Made by a program: the position numbers and the translations under genes | NCBI RefSeq assembly: GCF_905475395.1 | Contig: NC_058342.1 | Coordinates: forward strand, 33,252,140 to 33,316,139 | DNA length: 64,000 bases | Source of the DNA: Chrysoperla carnea | Lineage: Eukaryota; Arthropoda; Insecta; Neuroptera; Chrysopidae | Direction: 5' to 3' | The notes under the pieces: generated by a model | What the model was told of the DNA's origin: nothing | What the model saw: only the letters and a program-made list of their open reading frames with translations | The model's database searches: none | Shown here: positions 14,101 through 28,074 of the stretch, piece by piece | Layout of the letters: each line of letters opens with the position of its first letter | Position numbering within the stretch: the stretch's first letter is position 1

Positions 14101-14905
14101 TGTGGTCTCATCGTCTTCATTATTCTCGTTCGAGTTTGTAACTTCATCCGATTGCAGAGCCCGAATGTTCTCTTCGACGTTATCCAATAATTTTTGTTTG
14201 GCATCATCGATATTTTTCGATGATTGATTTGATTCATCTTCTGATGCATCTTTTAATTTTTCTGTTTCTTCATTGGTTGTGGAATCAGCTGGCGTTTCAT
14301 CTTCAGCCTGATCTCGTGATTTTTCTAGATCATCATTCTTTGGTGAATTATTATCTGCGAAAATGAGAAAAACATTTCAAAATGAGGTAAATAAATGTCC
14401 GATAACCATTTAATACAGAATGGTTCACAAAAAGTTCTTCTGAATAAAATGATCACAATTGTTAATTAACAATGAATATGAACTAAGTTATTTTACAGTT
14501 TCATTCAAATCCATTCAGTAGTTTTTGCGTGAAAGCGTACAAAAAAACAAACAAACAAATTTCCTTACTTTCATATTTAAAACATATAAGGGATAGTAAG
14601 GATGCTTACAATGTGATGTTTGGCAAGTCTTAGAAATATAAACAAAATATAATACCTGGACTATTTTCGTCATCATCTCCACCGCCACTGGTTCGTTTAT
14701 CAGCATCAACATCGTGTGTACTTTTATCTGTATCATCTTGTTCCGCTGATTCATCTACACTATTCAACAGGTTATCTTCGTCCTCTTGTGTGATATCCTT
14801 TAAAACTTCACTATGTGTAACACCAGCCTTATCTAATAATTCTTCGGTTTCCCGATCAAATTCGTCGGCACTCATATTTGTAAAACGCCGTTCCTCCTCG
14901 TCCAT
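5114..14905 (-). CDS. woc: MYM-type zinc finger protein (Woc / ZMYM2-3-4 family), 15 coding exons
   Basis: Exons, 5' to 3': 14905-14656, 14354-13444, 13197-12918, 12522-12091, 11633-11347, 10178-9976, 9682-9135, 8064-7944, 7882-7473, 7399-7189, 7033-6908, 6692-6571, 6492-6342, 6269-6180, 5288-5114. All introns are GT-AG and phases agree; the total is 4317 nt, 1438 residues plus stop. Residues 1-380 are acidic and rich in D/N/E/S. About residues 381-715 carry seven MYM-type fingers with CxxC...C...C spacing (for example [25 protein letters not shown]). A proline-rich stretch with [12 protein letters not shown] follows in exon 7, then an RG-rich segment in exon 9. From about 1148 to the end is the conserved ZMYM C-terminal domain ([30 protein letters not shown]), which resembles a tyrosine recombinase fold. 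Family members are nuclear chromatin and transcription factors; fly Woc acts in ecdysteroid synthesis and telomere capping. Start: first ATG before the acidic run. The nearest minus-strand AATAAA is at 4599-4594. Whether woc is the one-to-one orthologue is inferred. Confidence 0.93.
5390..5560. repeat. Dispersed repeat in last woc intron, shared with 41040-41200
   Basis: GATATTCGTGTTCAGCGA occurs twice (about 5408 and 5541), with CGAATTTCTCGAAAACTCCA between. The same order is found at 41040-41200, where it abuts a palindromic array. It lies in the intron between coding exons 14 and 15 and overlaps spurious open frames on both strands. Confidence 0.75.
5590..6000. repeat. Tandem duplication, about 2.5 copies of 164 bp
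   Basis: TTGACCTTGAATAAA recurs at about 5717 and 5881, followed both times by CGGTGAAATTCGACTTTTCT and ending in CTCGAAGTGTACAGAAG. A partial earlier copy lies at 5590-5690. It is within the last woc intron. Confidence 0.8.
8177..8422. mobile_element. MITE with about 32-bp terminal inverted repeats
   Basis: The left arm ATCATAGATATTTAACATAT (8177-8208) is matched by the reverse complement of 8389-8422. The 246-bp unit encodes nothing and lies in the woc intron at 8065-9134. Superfamily unknown. Confidence 0.65.
8475..8640. mobile_element. TTAA-type MITE, left half (family H)
   Basis: TTAA followed by GGTACTACGAACGCCA, then a body (TTATTTTCAACTTTGAT, AACTTCATGAATTTAGACGA) shared with 13250-13423 and 59916-60244. 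The right terminus is missing or decayed. Confidence 0.65.
9727..9935. mobile_element. Transposon scraps: hAT-like start and pogo/Tigger-like end
   Basis: CAGGGGCGGATTCA at 9727 resembles the hAT-like termini elsewhere. At 9880-9935 the minus strand reads ACAGTGAAACCTGGTTAAGT followed by GAGACATCAAGGGAA, typical of pogo/Tigger-like Tc1-mariner termini. Both are in the woc intron between exons 6 and 7. Confidence 0.5.
10268..10345 (+). repeat. Fragment of dispersed repeat B
   Basis: Matches the first 75 bp of the repeats at 36747, 45092 and 61628 and the inverted copy ending at 53710 (TTTTGGTCTATTGCACGGTA). Intronic. Confidence 0.75.
10795..11085 (+). repeat. Dispersed repeat C, copy 1
   Basis: Shows the series GTATACTAAGTTTAGTC, CTCTGTGGACACGATAA, AGGACGTAAAAAGTGAGG, AATGAGCAACATAGATCAAT. 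Other copies: 19285-19510(-), 43030-43400(+), 46100-46290(-), 49540-50110(-), 51640-51880(+), 56545-56840(+), 59270-59325(-). It is followed at 11085-11220 by a second repeat shared with 3560-3850. Confidence 0.85.
12640..12895. repeat. LINE 3'-tail scrap and TTCCCTGACATTT repeat in woc intron
   Basis: 12700-12770 carries CAAGGAGAATC...TAGGTGCTAGGG, as in the LINE tails near 23830, 33420 and 48590. 12795-12895 (TGGTCACTGTTTTT, ATTCCCTGACATTTCCAGG) matches 4160-4350. Both lie between exons 3 and 4. Confidence 0.6.
13246..13427. mobile_element. Complete TTAA-flanked MITE (family H)
   Basis: A 174-bp element (13250-13423) is bounded by TTAA on both sides. Termini are GGACGTACGAGCGCCAGG and, on the other strand, GGTAGTACGAGCGCCAAGG. 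TTAA duplication is typical of piggyBac-like elements. It lies in the intron between coding exons 2 and 3, only 15 bp from the exon-2 donor. Confidence 0.85.
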
Positions 14906-15169
14906 GCTTCAAATTTATAAATACAAACATTCGTTACTTCTTTAATAGATGAAAATTTCTCTATTCTAATTATTTAAGGCCTCTGGTTTGAGTTTTTACT
15001 TCAAATTTTGAATACATAATCTTTTTTTAATTGTATTCGAAATCATTTCGATGTGATTTGTCCGAAAAGTACTATATCGATGTGTTTTTTCAAAAATGGC
15101 TTGTTTTATCTATCACTTTGATATTTCGAAAACTAAGTGAGATTTAAAAAAAATTGCATTTTTCATTCC

Positions 15170-15690
15170 CACACAATCCTTACTAAAAATGGTATTCGAA
15201 CAAAGTTTCTGAAACTGTGGAATCTGATACTTCTTTATCAATAGATCAAAAGTCTCTAAACCCTAAAAGGCAATCTGTCCCCAAGCAGATTAACACAGCG
15301 GGTCTTACAAAGGACTCCACACATCCTTACTAAAAATGGTACTCGAACTAAGTTCCTGAAACTGTGGAATCTCTTACTTCTTGATCAATAAATTAAAAGT
15401 CTCTAAAACCCTAAAAAGTAATCTGCCCCTCAAGAAGATTAACACAGTGGGCCTTACAAAGGACCCCACACAATCCTTGCTCAAAATGGTATTCGAACAA
15501 AGTTTCTAAAACTGTGGAATCGGATACTTTTAGATCAATAGATCAATAGTCTCTAAAAACCTTAAAAGCAATCTGCCCTTCAAGAAATTTAACTCTGTGG
15601 GTCTTACAAAGGGCCCCACACAATCTTTACTAAAAATGGTACTCGAACAAAATCTCTGAAACTTTGAAATCTGATACTTTTACCAAAAAG
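15170..15690. repeat. Minisatellite, 3.5 copies of about 149 bp
   Basis: ACACAATCCTTACTAAAAAT-type starts occur near 15170, 15318, 15467 and 15617. Each is followed by GGAATCTGATACTT, AAAAGTCTCTAAA, a CAATCTGYCC block and GGGTCTTACAAAGG. The period is steady at 147-150 bp. It lies about 270 bp upstream of the woc-like start codon. Confidence 0.9.
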
Positions 15691-18600
15691 GGTTTTGGAG
15701 ATAAGGGGAGTCGGAAATGAAATATACGCTTTCGGAAGCGTATATCTGGCGTAATATTCTTCGAAGGATAAAAGTTAATGGAAGTCAGATATTAAATTTT
15801 TAAGCCTTATCGAAAAATATCTTACATAAAAATTGGGGAATTCTTTCAATAGTTTTTTAAAACTGGAATAAAACTCTTTCAGTGACGTTTCACTTCAGGC
15901 GAATATTACACCAGTTACAAACTCCCAAAAATATTAATGCTTATGTAAAAAATTTGAGCCGCTTTATCTCAAATGCTCAAATTTTGAGGGCCTGTGAAGA
16001 CTTTTGATCTCATCAAGGGGTAATAGTTTAACCGAAACCATTTTAGATAAAAGACAGATTCCAAATATGAGCAAATTTTTCTAGTGTACGAATTCTGATG
16101 TGTCTTTTCGGCTAGAATAATTTTGCCAAACTTTTATTCAATTAATTTTTGGAGTAGCAAAAATTTTTTATTCATAAAATTTTAAGCTGTACTTTCACTT
16201 TTCAAGGTTTTAGATAAGTTTCCTAGTTATAAATCGTAATTCCGTAAAAATTCGATTTTTTTAAATAAATAATTTTAATTAAATTCATTTAGTATGTAAA
16301 ACAAAATTTGAAATTCGATTAAATAAAAATTTTTGAAATACCTTGTATTTAAATTTTACCCGCCAGATTTTCAATTTTCAAAAACGAAAATTAAAAAGAA
16401 AAACAAAAAAAACACAACTAAACAGATGAACGTGATAAAATTTTAATGAACACGACACTAAAAACAAAGATGCCGGGTGTGTTCACTCACAATTTTGAGA
16501 TACCGTGTACATGAAATTTTACCCGCCGATTTGTTTGATAAAACGATTATATATTAAACAAACGATAATTATTTGTACGGTAATATGATACATGTAATGA
16601 ACATTAAAATAGTCTTGGCGATTAGGTTATAGCACAAAAAATGTTGATTATTTGAAAATGGTATACTTCACGACATAATACAAACATGTAAATTTTAAAC
16701 GAAAAAACAATTGAATGTAATTAAAAAAACAATTGAAAAGATTGTTAATTATATAAAAAAATAAAAATTTTTATCAAATAACCATAAATACATTGTAAAA
16801 CATGCTGAATTTTAACGAAAATATAAAAAGACGCGGTCTATGTAATCGGCAATTTGTACACAGCGTTCCACAATGTTAAAACTACACACGGAAGCCTGCC
16901 ACTTTAAATATTATCATGAATTACACGAAATATAAACAAATGAACAACTGCTATTGATTTCAAGAAACAAAACACTGCACACAAACTGTTTCAAAATTAT
17001 TTGAATTTTATCAAAAATTATATAAATATTGAATATTTTTGTATCATCTAGGCAAACAAAAATTATTAGCATCAATCCAATCTTTATGCCATCTAGTTCT
17101 AATATTCACCTGTAGAGGTCCAATTTTATACAAATCACAAATACATGTACACCAACTTACTTACTCACTCAATTATTAGTCGAGTGCATTTACTACCAAA
17201 AAATGTATTCATTTTTATTCTTCGTTCAATTTTAAACAAACCTCCTTGTATAATATTTGTATGAAAAACATTGTTAATTGTTTAAATACCGTGTTTTAAT
17301 TGAAAAAGGCTTTAAAAAAATGACTTTATTTTTTATTCTTTGTTAGATTTTAGACAAATGTCCTTGTTAAATCTTTTCATCAATGCGCCAAGCAAGAAGG
17401 ACGTAAAATTCCTATGCCGAGTTATAAGCGCCCGTATCTGAATTTACGACACCTATCTAGGCGAGGTTTAGCCATCGGTCATTGCTGTTTGAAAACAATT
17501 GCAAATCTTTCCAATCACTCTTAATTGATCGAAAAAAAAAAAAAAAAATTGAAAACAAAAGACAGCCTGATGTGCAGAACAAAGTAAGCAACGACTGAGG
17601 ACTAGACCTTCACTCGAGTTTCACATCCTTATATATATGTTCTTGACTCAAAGCTACTTTTTGTAGCCGATATACAATTCTGGATAGTTTGAAATATTTG
17701 AAGTTGAGGTAAGGAATCTGAGCGATGGCCACATCCTCTCCACCTCAAATCATATTCCATTACTACCTAAACTTTTGGATTTTTGTACTGTGTCCTAGTG
17801 AATAAAACTTTAGAACGGTTAAGAATAACAATATTCGACCCAAAATTTAGCCTAGGTATTTATAAAATATTCCTATTAATGTATTTTCATAAATCCGCAT
17901 ATTTGTCAAAAATCATGATGTTCAAATTTTTAAACCTATTTCATAAGTATATATTCTATTTCTCAGTATATTCAGGGTATTTAAAATGATAGTTGGTTGT
18001 TATATAATGTTACAAAGAAGGTTTTGGATTATACTTTTACGAATACAAAAGGTTCCATCAAAATCAATTGAAGAGAAAAATTGCCACAAAACAATGATAA
18101 ATGCACTCGACTATAATGTCAATTTCAAAAAAATTTTTATTAAATTAAAAAAATTTTTTTATTTAACAAAAAAAAAAAAAAAAAACAAAAGAAATGCGAC
18201 ATTCATTTTAAATTTTTAAAAAACTTTCATTTGTTTTAAAGATAATTTTAAATGAAGTTTTCATTTGTTATTTATTGGTTAGAAAATCTTTGTATTTAGC
18301 TTATTTAGACACTGTACTATCAGACATTTGGGGGGGAAACTAAATTTTATAAATTTCATACCGGGTGCAATAACTTATACTGCACTCCTGAACAAAAAAA
18401 TCGAAAAAACATAAAATTTTTAAAGAAATTAAAAAACAAGGTCCTTTTGAAAAGCCTATTAAAGATATATGAATATTATATGTATATGAAATGTTGCCTA
18501 CCAGTGGTGTACTTACTACACATAAAATTTTTTTGAGTAGGGTTCAAAAAAATTTGTATATCCTTGTTAACACAATATAAATATTTTGAAAAATCACTTT

Positions 18601-19284
18601 TATCACTGAATTTCGTTGACTTACTTTATAAAAAATATTATTTAATAATTATTTCAAGACCCAAAACAAAGTGACAGGGTTTTAGAGGCTATTTTTTAAC
18701 ATTGTAAAACTACAGTAGACATCTATCATCATTTTGTGATACTACAAAACTTATATCGATATTTACTTCCAGATGAAAATTAGTATCAATACTAACTTTT
18801 TTTTGATAAATTTTCGACGATTTTTGAACTATTTTTCGATTATTTTACCTAAATATTGAGTTGTATTTAATGTAATTAGACAAAATTATTCAGATAAAAT
18901 TTTAGAAATTTATACGTTGATTTTTAAACATTAAATTTTAATCGTTTTGAAGTTATTATCCGTGAAATTATTCATCTTTTGTATTAGTATTAAATTTAAA
19001 TTTTGCGCTTAAAAATGAACGTTTGCGCACTGTATCTTACCAAAACTAATGTCGCGCTAGAATTTTGAATTTGTTTGAAATATTATTTTTTTAAATATGC
19101 AGCAAATAAGCAAGAATGGTTTTTAATTCTTCAAAAATATCAAATATTGATTTATAATTTTACGCGAACAAGACATATCTAGGGTGGTTGATCTTTTAAG
19201 GGTGGAATGGAATTTTTATAGCTTGGGGAATTCCACTTAGTATTTACCACTTGTACTTTCCAAGATACAATATAGTATTGCAGA

Positions 19285-19510
19285 ATAAATATCATAAATC
19301 TACGAACCCAAAACTCATTGACCTATATTGCTCATTTAATTAGTATCTCTTTTCGTTTTTGAGTTATTCCATGAACAGGCAGACAGAAAACCGGAAATGG
19401 ACTAATTAGGTGGTTTTATGAACACCTATAGGTACCAAAATTTTATTCGTACTATCAATATTTTTGAGCGTTATATACTTGGGACTAAACTTAGTATACC
19501 CTAATATATA
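19285..19510 (-). repeat. Dispersed repeat C, copy 2
   Basis: Reverse-complement copy: CCAAAACTCATTGACCTATA, TCTCTTTTCGTTTTTGAGTT, ACCGGAAATGGACTAATTAG, GGGACTAAACTTAGTATACC. Confidence 0.8.
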
Positions 19511-19639
19511 TTACAAATATGCAGAGTATAATAAAAGATTGAATAGTTTTCAAGATTTTTCCACTCTATTTGCTTACCTTTGAACTGTTTTCCTAGTAAT
19601 TCATCTCCATCATCAGGAAGTTTTCATATTGGAAAATGA

Positions 19640-19945
19640 ATTTATTGCGTATATGATGGAAGAATCTCTATAAATCGAACCTCTTCCGCTCAACCCCTAA
19701 ATACGCGGTATCTCGAATTATTTAGACTTTGTATCTCGAATAAAATCTTATTTCTCTGCCAGGTTTAGATATCTCATATTTCTACTTTGTAACGGGGGTG
19801 TATGGAGCAGATGTTCAAAAATCATGCTTATTACTCACTCTAAATCAATTAAATCTTGTATCGATTAAATCTCGAACTACTTGTCAAGTCGAATTTTTGC
19901 ATTTCCCTTGACGTCCACGTTATTGAGATTCCACTGTATAAAATT
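19640..19945 (-). mobile_element. pogo/Tigger-like element remnant
   Basis: The minus strand from about 19940 reads ACAGTGGAATCTCAATAACG followed by GACGTCAAGGGAAAT, a typical pogo-like terminus. Several TCTCGAA-rich pieces follow. No transposase frame remains. Confidence 0.5.
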
Positions 19946-20339
19946 TGGGTAGGAGTTGAATAGGATCGTCAAAAAAGGATAAAAATGAATAAAAATAAAT
20001 AAATTTGAATATTGTTGACATAATAATTATTTAAATTTGTTTTTTAAATATAATACATATTGCATTCTTGTTAAAATATTTACAGTTTTTTTATAAAACA
20101 CTGACAATGTTTTTTTTTTTTTAATAATTATTCTTGTAGCCTGCTTTTTTTTTTATTTCCCTTCCTGTCGAAACACGCCATAGTTTAATAATTCTAATAA
20201 TTTATAATAGTCCGTGAGCTAGTAACACTTAAATATCATCAGCTACGTAAAACCTGGCCTTGACATTTATTTTACATCAGACTAAAACAACACTTTTCCA
20301 ACCCCGAGTGGTTTGGACGGTCGCTATCCCTTGTAAAAG

Positions 20340-20625
20340 TATGTAAATTTGTCGGGGGATAGCGACTCTCATAGTATCACTCGTGGGGTTCAAACCTTTG
20401 TAAAAAAGTATGGTTGGAGGCAAATTTACAAGGTAGGATTCTTGACAGGACACTGTCAATTTAACTACCACCTTCATAACAGGGGGATCTCTGGTGATCC
20501 CACATGTAGGATCTGTATGGAGGACGAAGAAACCTCCATATATGGTATTTGCACCTGCAGAAATCTGCGGGGAGTCAGAATTAGAATTTTTTTGGCATTT
20601 GATAACATTCAGGTATAATTAGCTC
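20340..20625 (+). pseudogene. Non-LTR retrotransposon fragment, end of RNase H region
   Basis: A frame at 20349-20618 encodes FLTGHCQFNYHLHNRGISGD, then CRICMEDEET and an IYGICTC tail. This is the LTGH motif and zinc-knuckle-like end that follow RNase H in I/R1/Jockey-type LINE ORF2. Both ends are truncated and no polymerase part is near. Confidence 0.75.
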
Positions 20626-22114
20626 ACGGGCTAATTGATAAATAGCCAGTTTTTATTTTATTCTTCGGGAAGGAAGAGAAATAAAGAAAATTTGGCAGTT
20701 TTTATTTGTTATAGCACTTTGAATAAATGCAACACATGCGCATTAATTAATTAGACCGAACGATTAATTATATAAATATATTGTTCAAAAATAATGAATC
20801 ACCTCCAAAAAGATTTAAATCTCTAAATTCAATTCAATTAAATCACTAATTAGTTCATAAGAAAATGCGAATCACTTCAAAAAATTACTACGACCAGCAA
20901 GAGTGTAACCTCCGACTGGATCACAATCTTATGGAGGATACAAAAATAAGTTTGGGCATAATTCTCATGAGCAAACATGAAAATATATACCGAGAGTATC
21001 TTAAAAACCATTTTTGGGCAATGGCATTAAGCTGCTTTGTGAAGGACATTTTTTGGAATCCTTGAAAAAAAAGTCGTTTTTTTTTAAAAACTTAGGCGTT
21101 TTTGATCACATATGAATTTCCATTTTTCTAATGATATGCTAAACCAAGAATTGTCCAAAATTGTTCAAATAAAAAATAGGAACTACACCCCTGACTTGTT
21201 TGTTTATTTTTTGGACAATTCCAAACATTAACGAGGTCTCATTTTTTTTAAGCGAAATTAAAACGATTCTATTTTTGAGTACCTCGTCAAATTATCTTTC
21301 ATTAAAATTCAAATTTTCATCCGATACAAATATTTATGTGTATACATAGATGTCCATATCAATACATAGATTGCTTACAACACACTTTTTGTTCTGTATA
21401 CAGAGACGTTTAAACTAAAATTTAGATCGTTGAATGCGATCACATAATATTTTATATTTGTAAGCGATCTTAGTTCTGGTATAAACATCTATGTTGTGTA
21501 TGTTAGTAATATATTACACTTTTTTTTTATTAAAGTATGGACTAAATTTTTTTTTAATATAATAAATATTTACAACAAATTTCAAGCAAATTTTAGCAAA
21601 AAATGTAGCTTATCTTGCATGATTACGTTTAGAGTAAATTTTTGTTTCGACTCAACGGCGAAATTGTGCGATTTTTGGAAAAAAAAAACTTGGTAAAAAA
21701 CTAGGAAGCTTTTAAACATTAAGTTAACACAGTGACAGATTAGGCTAGGGACTAAGTATTATCGCCTAATCCCATGGGTTAATCCCATGTTGGGGCACCT
21801 ACTGTTGATAGACAGGCTACGAAATCGATTATTTTAAGCCCAAGGGCGTTTATAGCTCAGCATAGTAGTGTACGATAGGTTTCGCATCAAAAACGTAATG
21901 ACGTCATTCGATTACTAGCTTTACTAAAAACGATTGTTACGGAGTAAACTCCAAAAATTAATTTATAATAAAATACAGTCCTAAAAAACTTACTCTAAAT
22001 ATAAATCATGATATTTTTAGTCCAAATTTCTGTATTACATAATCATAAAAAATATTCCATTATGAAATATGGCAACATTTTTTGTTTGTTCATAGATCTT
22101 CTTCAAATTAAAAA

Positions 22115-22194
22115 CAGTGCGGCCGCCTTCTCTGTAAATTTAGCACCCGTTTACAGGGAAGAAGCTAGATTTACAGAGTGAATGAGGCCGCTGT
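22115..22194. repeat. GC-rich imperfect hairpin
   Basis: Left arm 22115-22144 (GCGGCCGCCTTCTCTGTAAA) pairs with 22164-22194 (TTTACAGAGTGAATGAGGCC) around a loop of about 19 nt. It stands out from AT-rich surroundings. Confidence 0.7.
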
Positions 22195-22545
22195 AATAAA
22201 AAAAAAAAGCGAAGGTGCTTTTAGTTGGAACATGCTGAACACGCTCAATTTGAGCAATAATATAAAATTAAAAATTTGAGTAAGACATGCGCAGTTAAAA
22301 AGCGTTCATTTGGTTTTTATTGGTTAAAAAATTTTGTGGATTATTTTTTATGATTTTTTTTTTTTTTTTTGGATGCGATATTTTTTAACTCAACTTAAAA
22401 ATTCTATGACTTTTATATTTGTATATATTTATGGCCATCTGGTGGTTATCTCACAAACAGTGGCTTATTTAAGCTAAAAAAGGTCCAAAAGGCAATCCCT
22501 GTAGAGTATTTTAGGGGAAAAAAATGACTTTTTATAGAAAAATTG

Positions 22546-22914
22546 GAATCATTGGAAAAAATCATCTTTCTCCGAAGAAAAATGAAGGCCCGGCTGTCAA
22601 AAAACAAGTTGGAACACCAAAATATCGAGTTGAAACGCATTATGTTCCAGTATTTTCCAACAAATATCTCTAGGTGCTAATTTGATAAAGCTTTCACTAG
22701 ATATCATCTTTCTTCGAAGAAAAATGAAAGCCCGGTTGTCAAAAAATAAGTTGGAACTCCAAAAGGTAGAATTAAGGCGCCCCAAAAGTAATTAATTCAA
22801 AGTTTTATAAATAAAAACTTATTTTGCTAGAGAAATCCGTTGGGCCCGCCTGAAAGGGAATCGAGCGCTTAGATGCCAATTGTACCTTTTACCAATCACT
22901 TAAATTCGCCACTG
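22546..22914. mobile_element. hAT-like non-autonomous element end with two internal repeats
   Basis: Two related units, 22549-22640 and 22700-22785, share CGAAGAAAAATGAAGGCCCGG-like sequence and a GTTGGAAC block. The segment ends in AATTCGCCACTG at 22914. The same units occur at 1-80 next to a similar terminus. Confidence 0.6.
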
Positions 22915-23689
22915 CTCACAAACTAAACTTAATATTTTGTACATACTTAATTATAATAATAAATACAGGGTGTACTCCCGTGTAAGAAAAGAGCACACTG
23001 TGTATATTTTTTGTTTTGTATACGATTAAAAATTTTCTGAAATAAATTTTTACAGAATATGAAAATATTTCTATTTTTTTGAAAATATAAATAAAAACTC
23101 ATGCTTTAAAATTAAACTTGTCAATAAATGCTTCATTTCAAAATTTTCGAAGGAAAAAAATAGAACTCGTTACGTAAAAGATCCAAGAGGAAAATTCATT
23201 AATTGATGATAAATTCAAAAAATCACTGCTTATAAGGAAATTATTCAGAAAAATGAAATTAAGGCCTTATATGAAAACAGTTCTATTATTTTCCTTGAAT
23301 ATTTATAGATTTTCACATATTTCGAAATTCGTTCTCTTGAATTTCTACTTCGTGATGTATTTTCTGTTGTTTTTCTTTCTAACAACGATCGAAAATCTAA
23401 GTTAAACATTTATTGATACTTGGAAAATTTTGTTTAAACGAAAAATAAAAACTAAAATTCATTCTGAATATATTGCACATAAAAAAAGAAAATTTTCCAA
23501 TGAAAATTATTTACATTTTTTTTTTTTTTTTTAATTAATACTTTTCATTTGTTTTGTATAAATAGAATAATACGAAAAACGTCGAAAATAATCGATAATT
23601 TTAATCTCAATTTTAAATTTACCGGGTTATTTATTTTAATCCACGGATCCAACTATCTTCCAAAATACGTCAAACAAATGCACACTGCC

Positions 23690-23880
23690 ATCAATCTTTC
23701 GAATAATCCCAGCGATGAAGTTGTGGACTTCACTGCTGGCCTCTACAGAATCATATAGCTTCCTCTGATTAAAATAGCACCTCTCACTCAGAGACGTCTC
23801 GCTTGTGGGTGACAGCTTGTTTTCAAGGAATGCACAGAGAATCTTTTGATCTAGGTGCTAGGGACCCATCTGACCGATAT
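23690..23880. mobile_element. LINE 3'-end scrap
   Basis: Contains GAATCTTTTGATCTAGGTGC, matching LINE tails at 33430 and 48590. It continues into sequence with TTTCCTGACTTTACC, similar to the dispersed repeat at 4160-4350. Confidence 0.5.
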
Positions 23881-25386
23881 TAAGTTTCCTGACTTTACCA
23901 CATTGTAAAAAATTCCTAACGTTTCTAGGTCGATCGCCACCCTGATTTAAATTGACCTTGAAAGTTACACTTCTACCTCCTTGAATCCAACAAATTACAC
24001 CTGTATTATTTATTTGTAATTGGCATATTTTAGGAAATATTTGAATCCGTTGATTAAGTTTGAATTCTTTACCTGGTTTTATTCTATAAAAAAAGTCGTT
24101 GCATAATTTATTCTTAAGATTCGTACACACTGAATCCGTTACACAATTCAAATCCGTGACCAATAAGGCATTTTCATTTACGGACGGATATGAAAAATAC
24201 GTAAAAAATTAATTAAAAGAATCAACGGTATTTAGTGTGAATGAACCTTTATACGTATTCGTGTGAATTAGGAGACCTCAATTTAGCTTTAAAAATATTC
24301 TGGAGCTACGTAGAGACTCAATAGTTTTACAATTTTTTATTCCAAAAAAAAATTATTGTAAATTTGGTTTATTCTAAATTTCATTTCGAGCACCGTTCGA
24401 AATGTAACAAAAATTCGGACTTAGCACCAAGTTTTTGTGGAAGCCCTTGTAACTTGTAATAACCATGATAATATATTAAGCAATCCTATATTCTGGAAGT
24501 ATTTGGTCGATTTTCGAGGTGATTGAAATTAATATCTCAAATACCATAGCTTTTTTGTCTTCGATTTTTACAAAAATCACTTTCCGGACTAACTTTGATC
24601 CAAGGAAAACGAAAATCATATTAAAACTGACGAAAAAATTAAGCTTTCTACAATATGGACTCTAGAATAATCCTGGATCTTTCGAATTACAGACAGAAAG
24701 TCACGCAAATCAAGTATACGGCTAATGGAGAAATCCAATGGAGCTACAGCTTCGCTGAAGTATATTTTGTCGAAATTTGAGCCAAAAAATTCGAATAATT
24801 TATTGATGCAGAGCTTTTTTCGATAAAATTTCTAAAAAAAACTATGGCGTCATTTTCGACAGACTTCTAAAAAAACTATGGCGCACTTCTCGACAGACGT
24901 AACGATTTGAGCAAAATTAATTTCATCAGCAGTCTTTGATTTGGGCCAATATCTGTGAAATATATGATCATGAATTTGTAGCACAGTCGAATCTAAACAA
25001 ATCTAGCCTCAAATTTAATGCTTCAAAATGTCTGCCCCATTTTGAAATGTCTTAAATAACAGGTTTATCCCCCACCCTCCACCGTAATTGTGCCCATATC
25101 TGTATAAATACGACCATACTAAATTTTTTGGAATAAATAATTGTTTCGATTCCAAATTGAATGATTTTTTTGGATGTATGAAAAAATAAAATAAACTCTT
25201 GTAAAATGATTTTTAACGACGCAAATTTTCGCATGAATTATAAAAATTAGAATATGCGAACAAATTATTTAAACAAAAAAATAATTAAACTTAAAGATGA
25301 GAGAATTTGGCAAAAAGGAATCAAAATTTTCAAAAAATAAAAATTTTGAAAATAATAATAAAAATTGGATAAAAAGTACTAAAAGA

Positions 25387-28074
<2,688 letters not shown>

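Larger units (their letters stand above)
14906..25386. other. 10.5-kb interval between the woc-like gene and Crk
   Basis: No protein gene was recognised. It holds the minisatellite at 15170, a short perfect hairpin at 15722-15745, repeat C at 19285-19510, a pogo-like scrap at 19640-19945, a LINE remnant at 20349-20618, a GC-rich hairpin at 22115-22194, hAT-like repeats at 22546-22914 and a LINE tail near 23690-23880. Promoters of the woc-like gene must lie in its left part but no element stands out. Nothing was seen at 15750-19280 apart from AT-rich sequence with A runs (17525, 18168), nor at 20630-22110 or 24200-25386. Confidence 0.5.

Noticed and set aside
13697-14227. 176-codon plus-strand frame and other frames at 13755-14072
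   Set aside because: They are antisense or shifted readings of the repetitive acidic exon of the woc-like gene.
15722-15745. ATATACGCTT hairpin with TCGG loop
   Set aside because: Resembles a bacterial terminator but without a T run, and the genome is eukaryotic.
23858-24163. 101-codon minus-strand frame
   Set aside because: No recognised domain; overlaps dispersed-repeat sequence.
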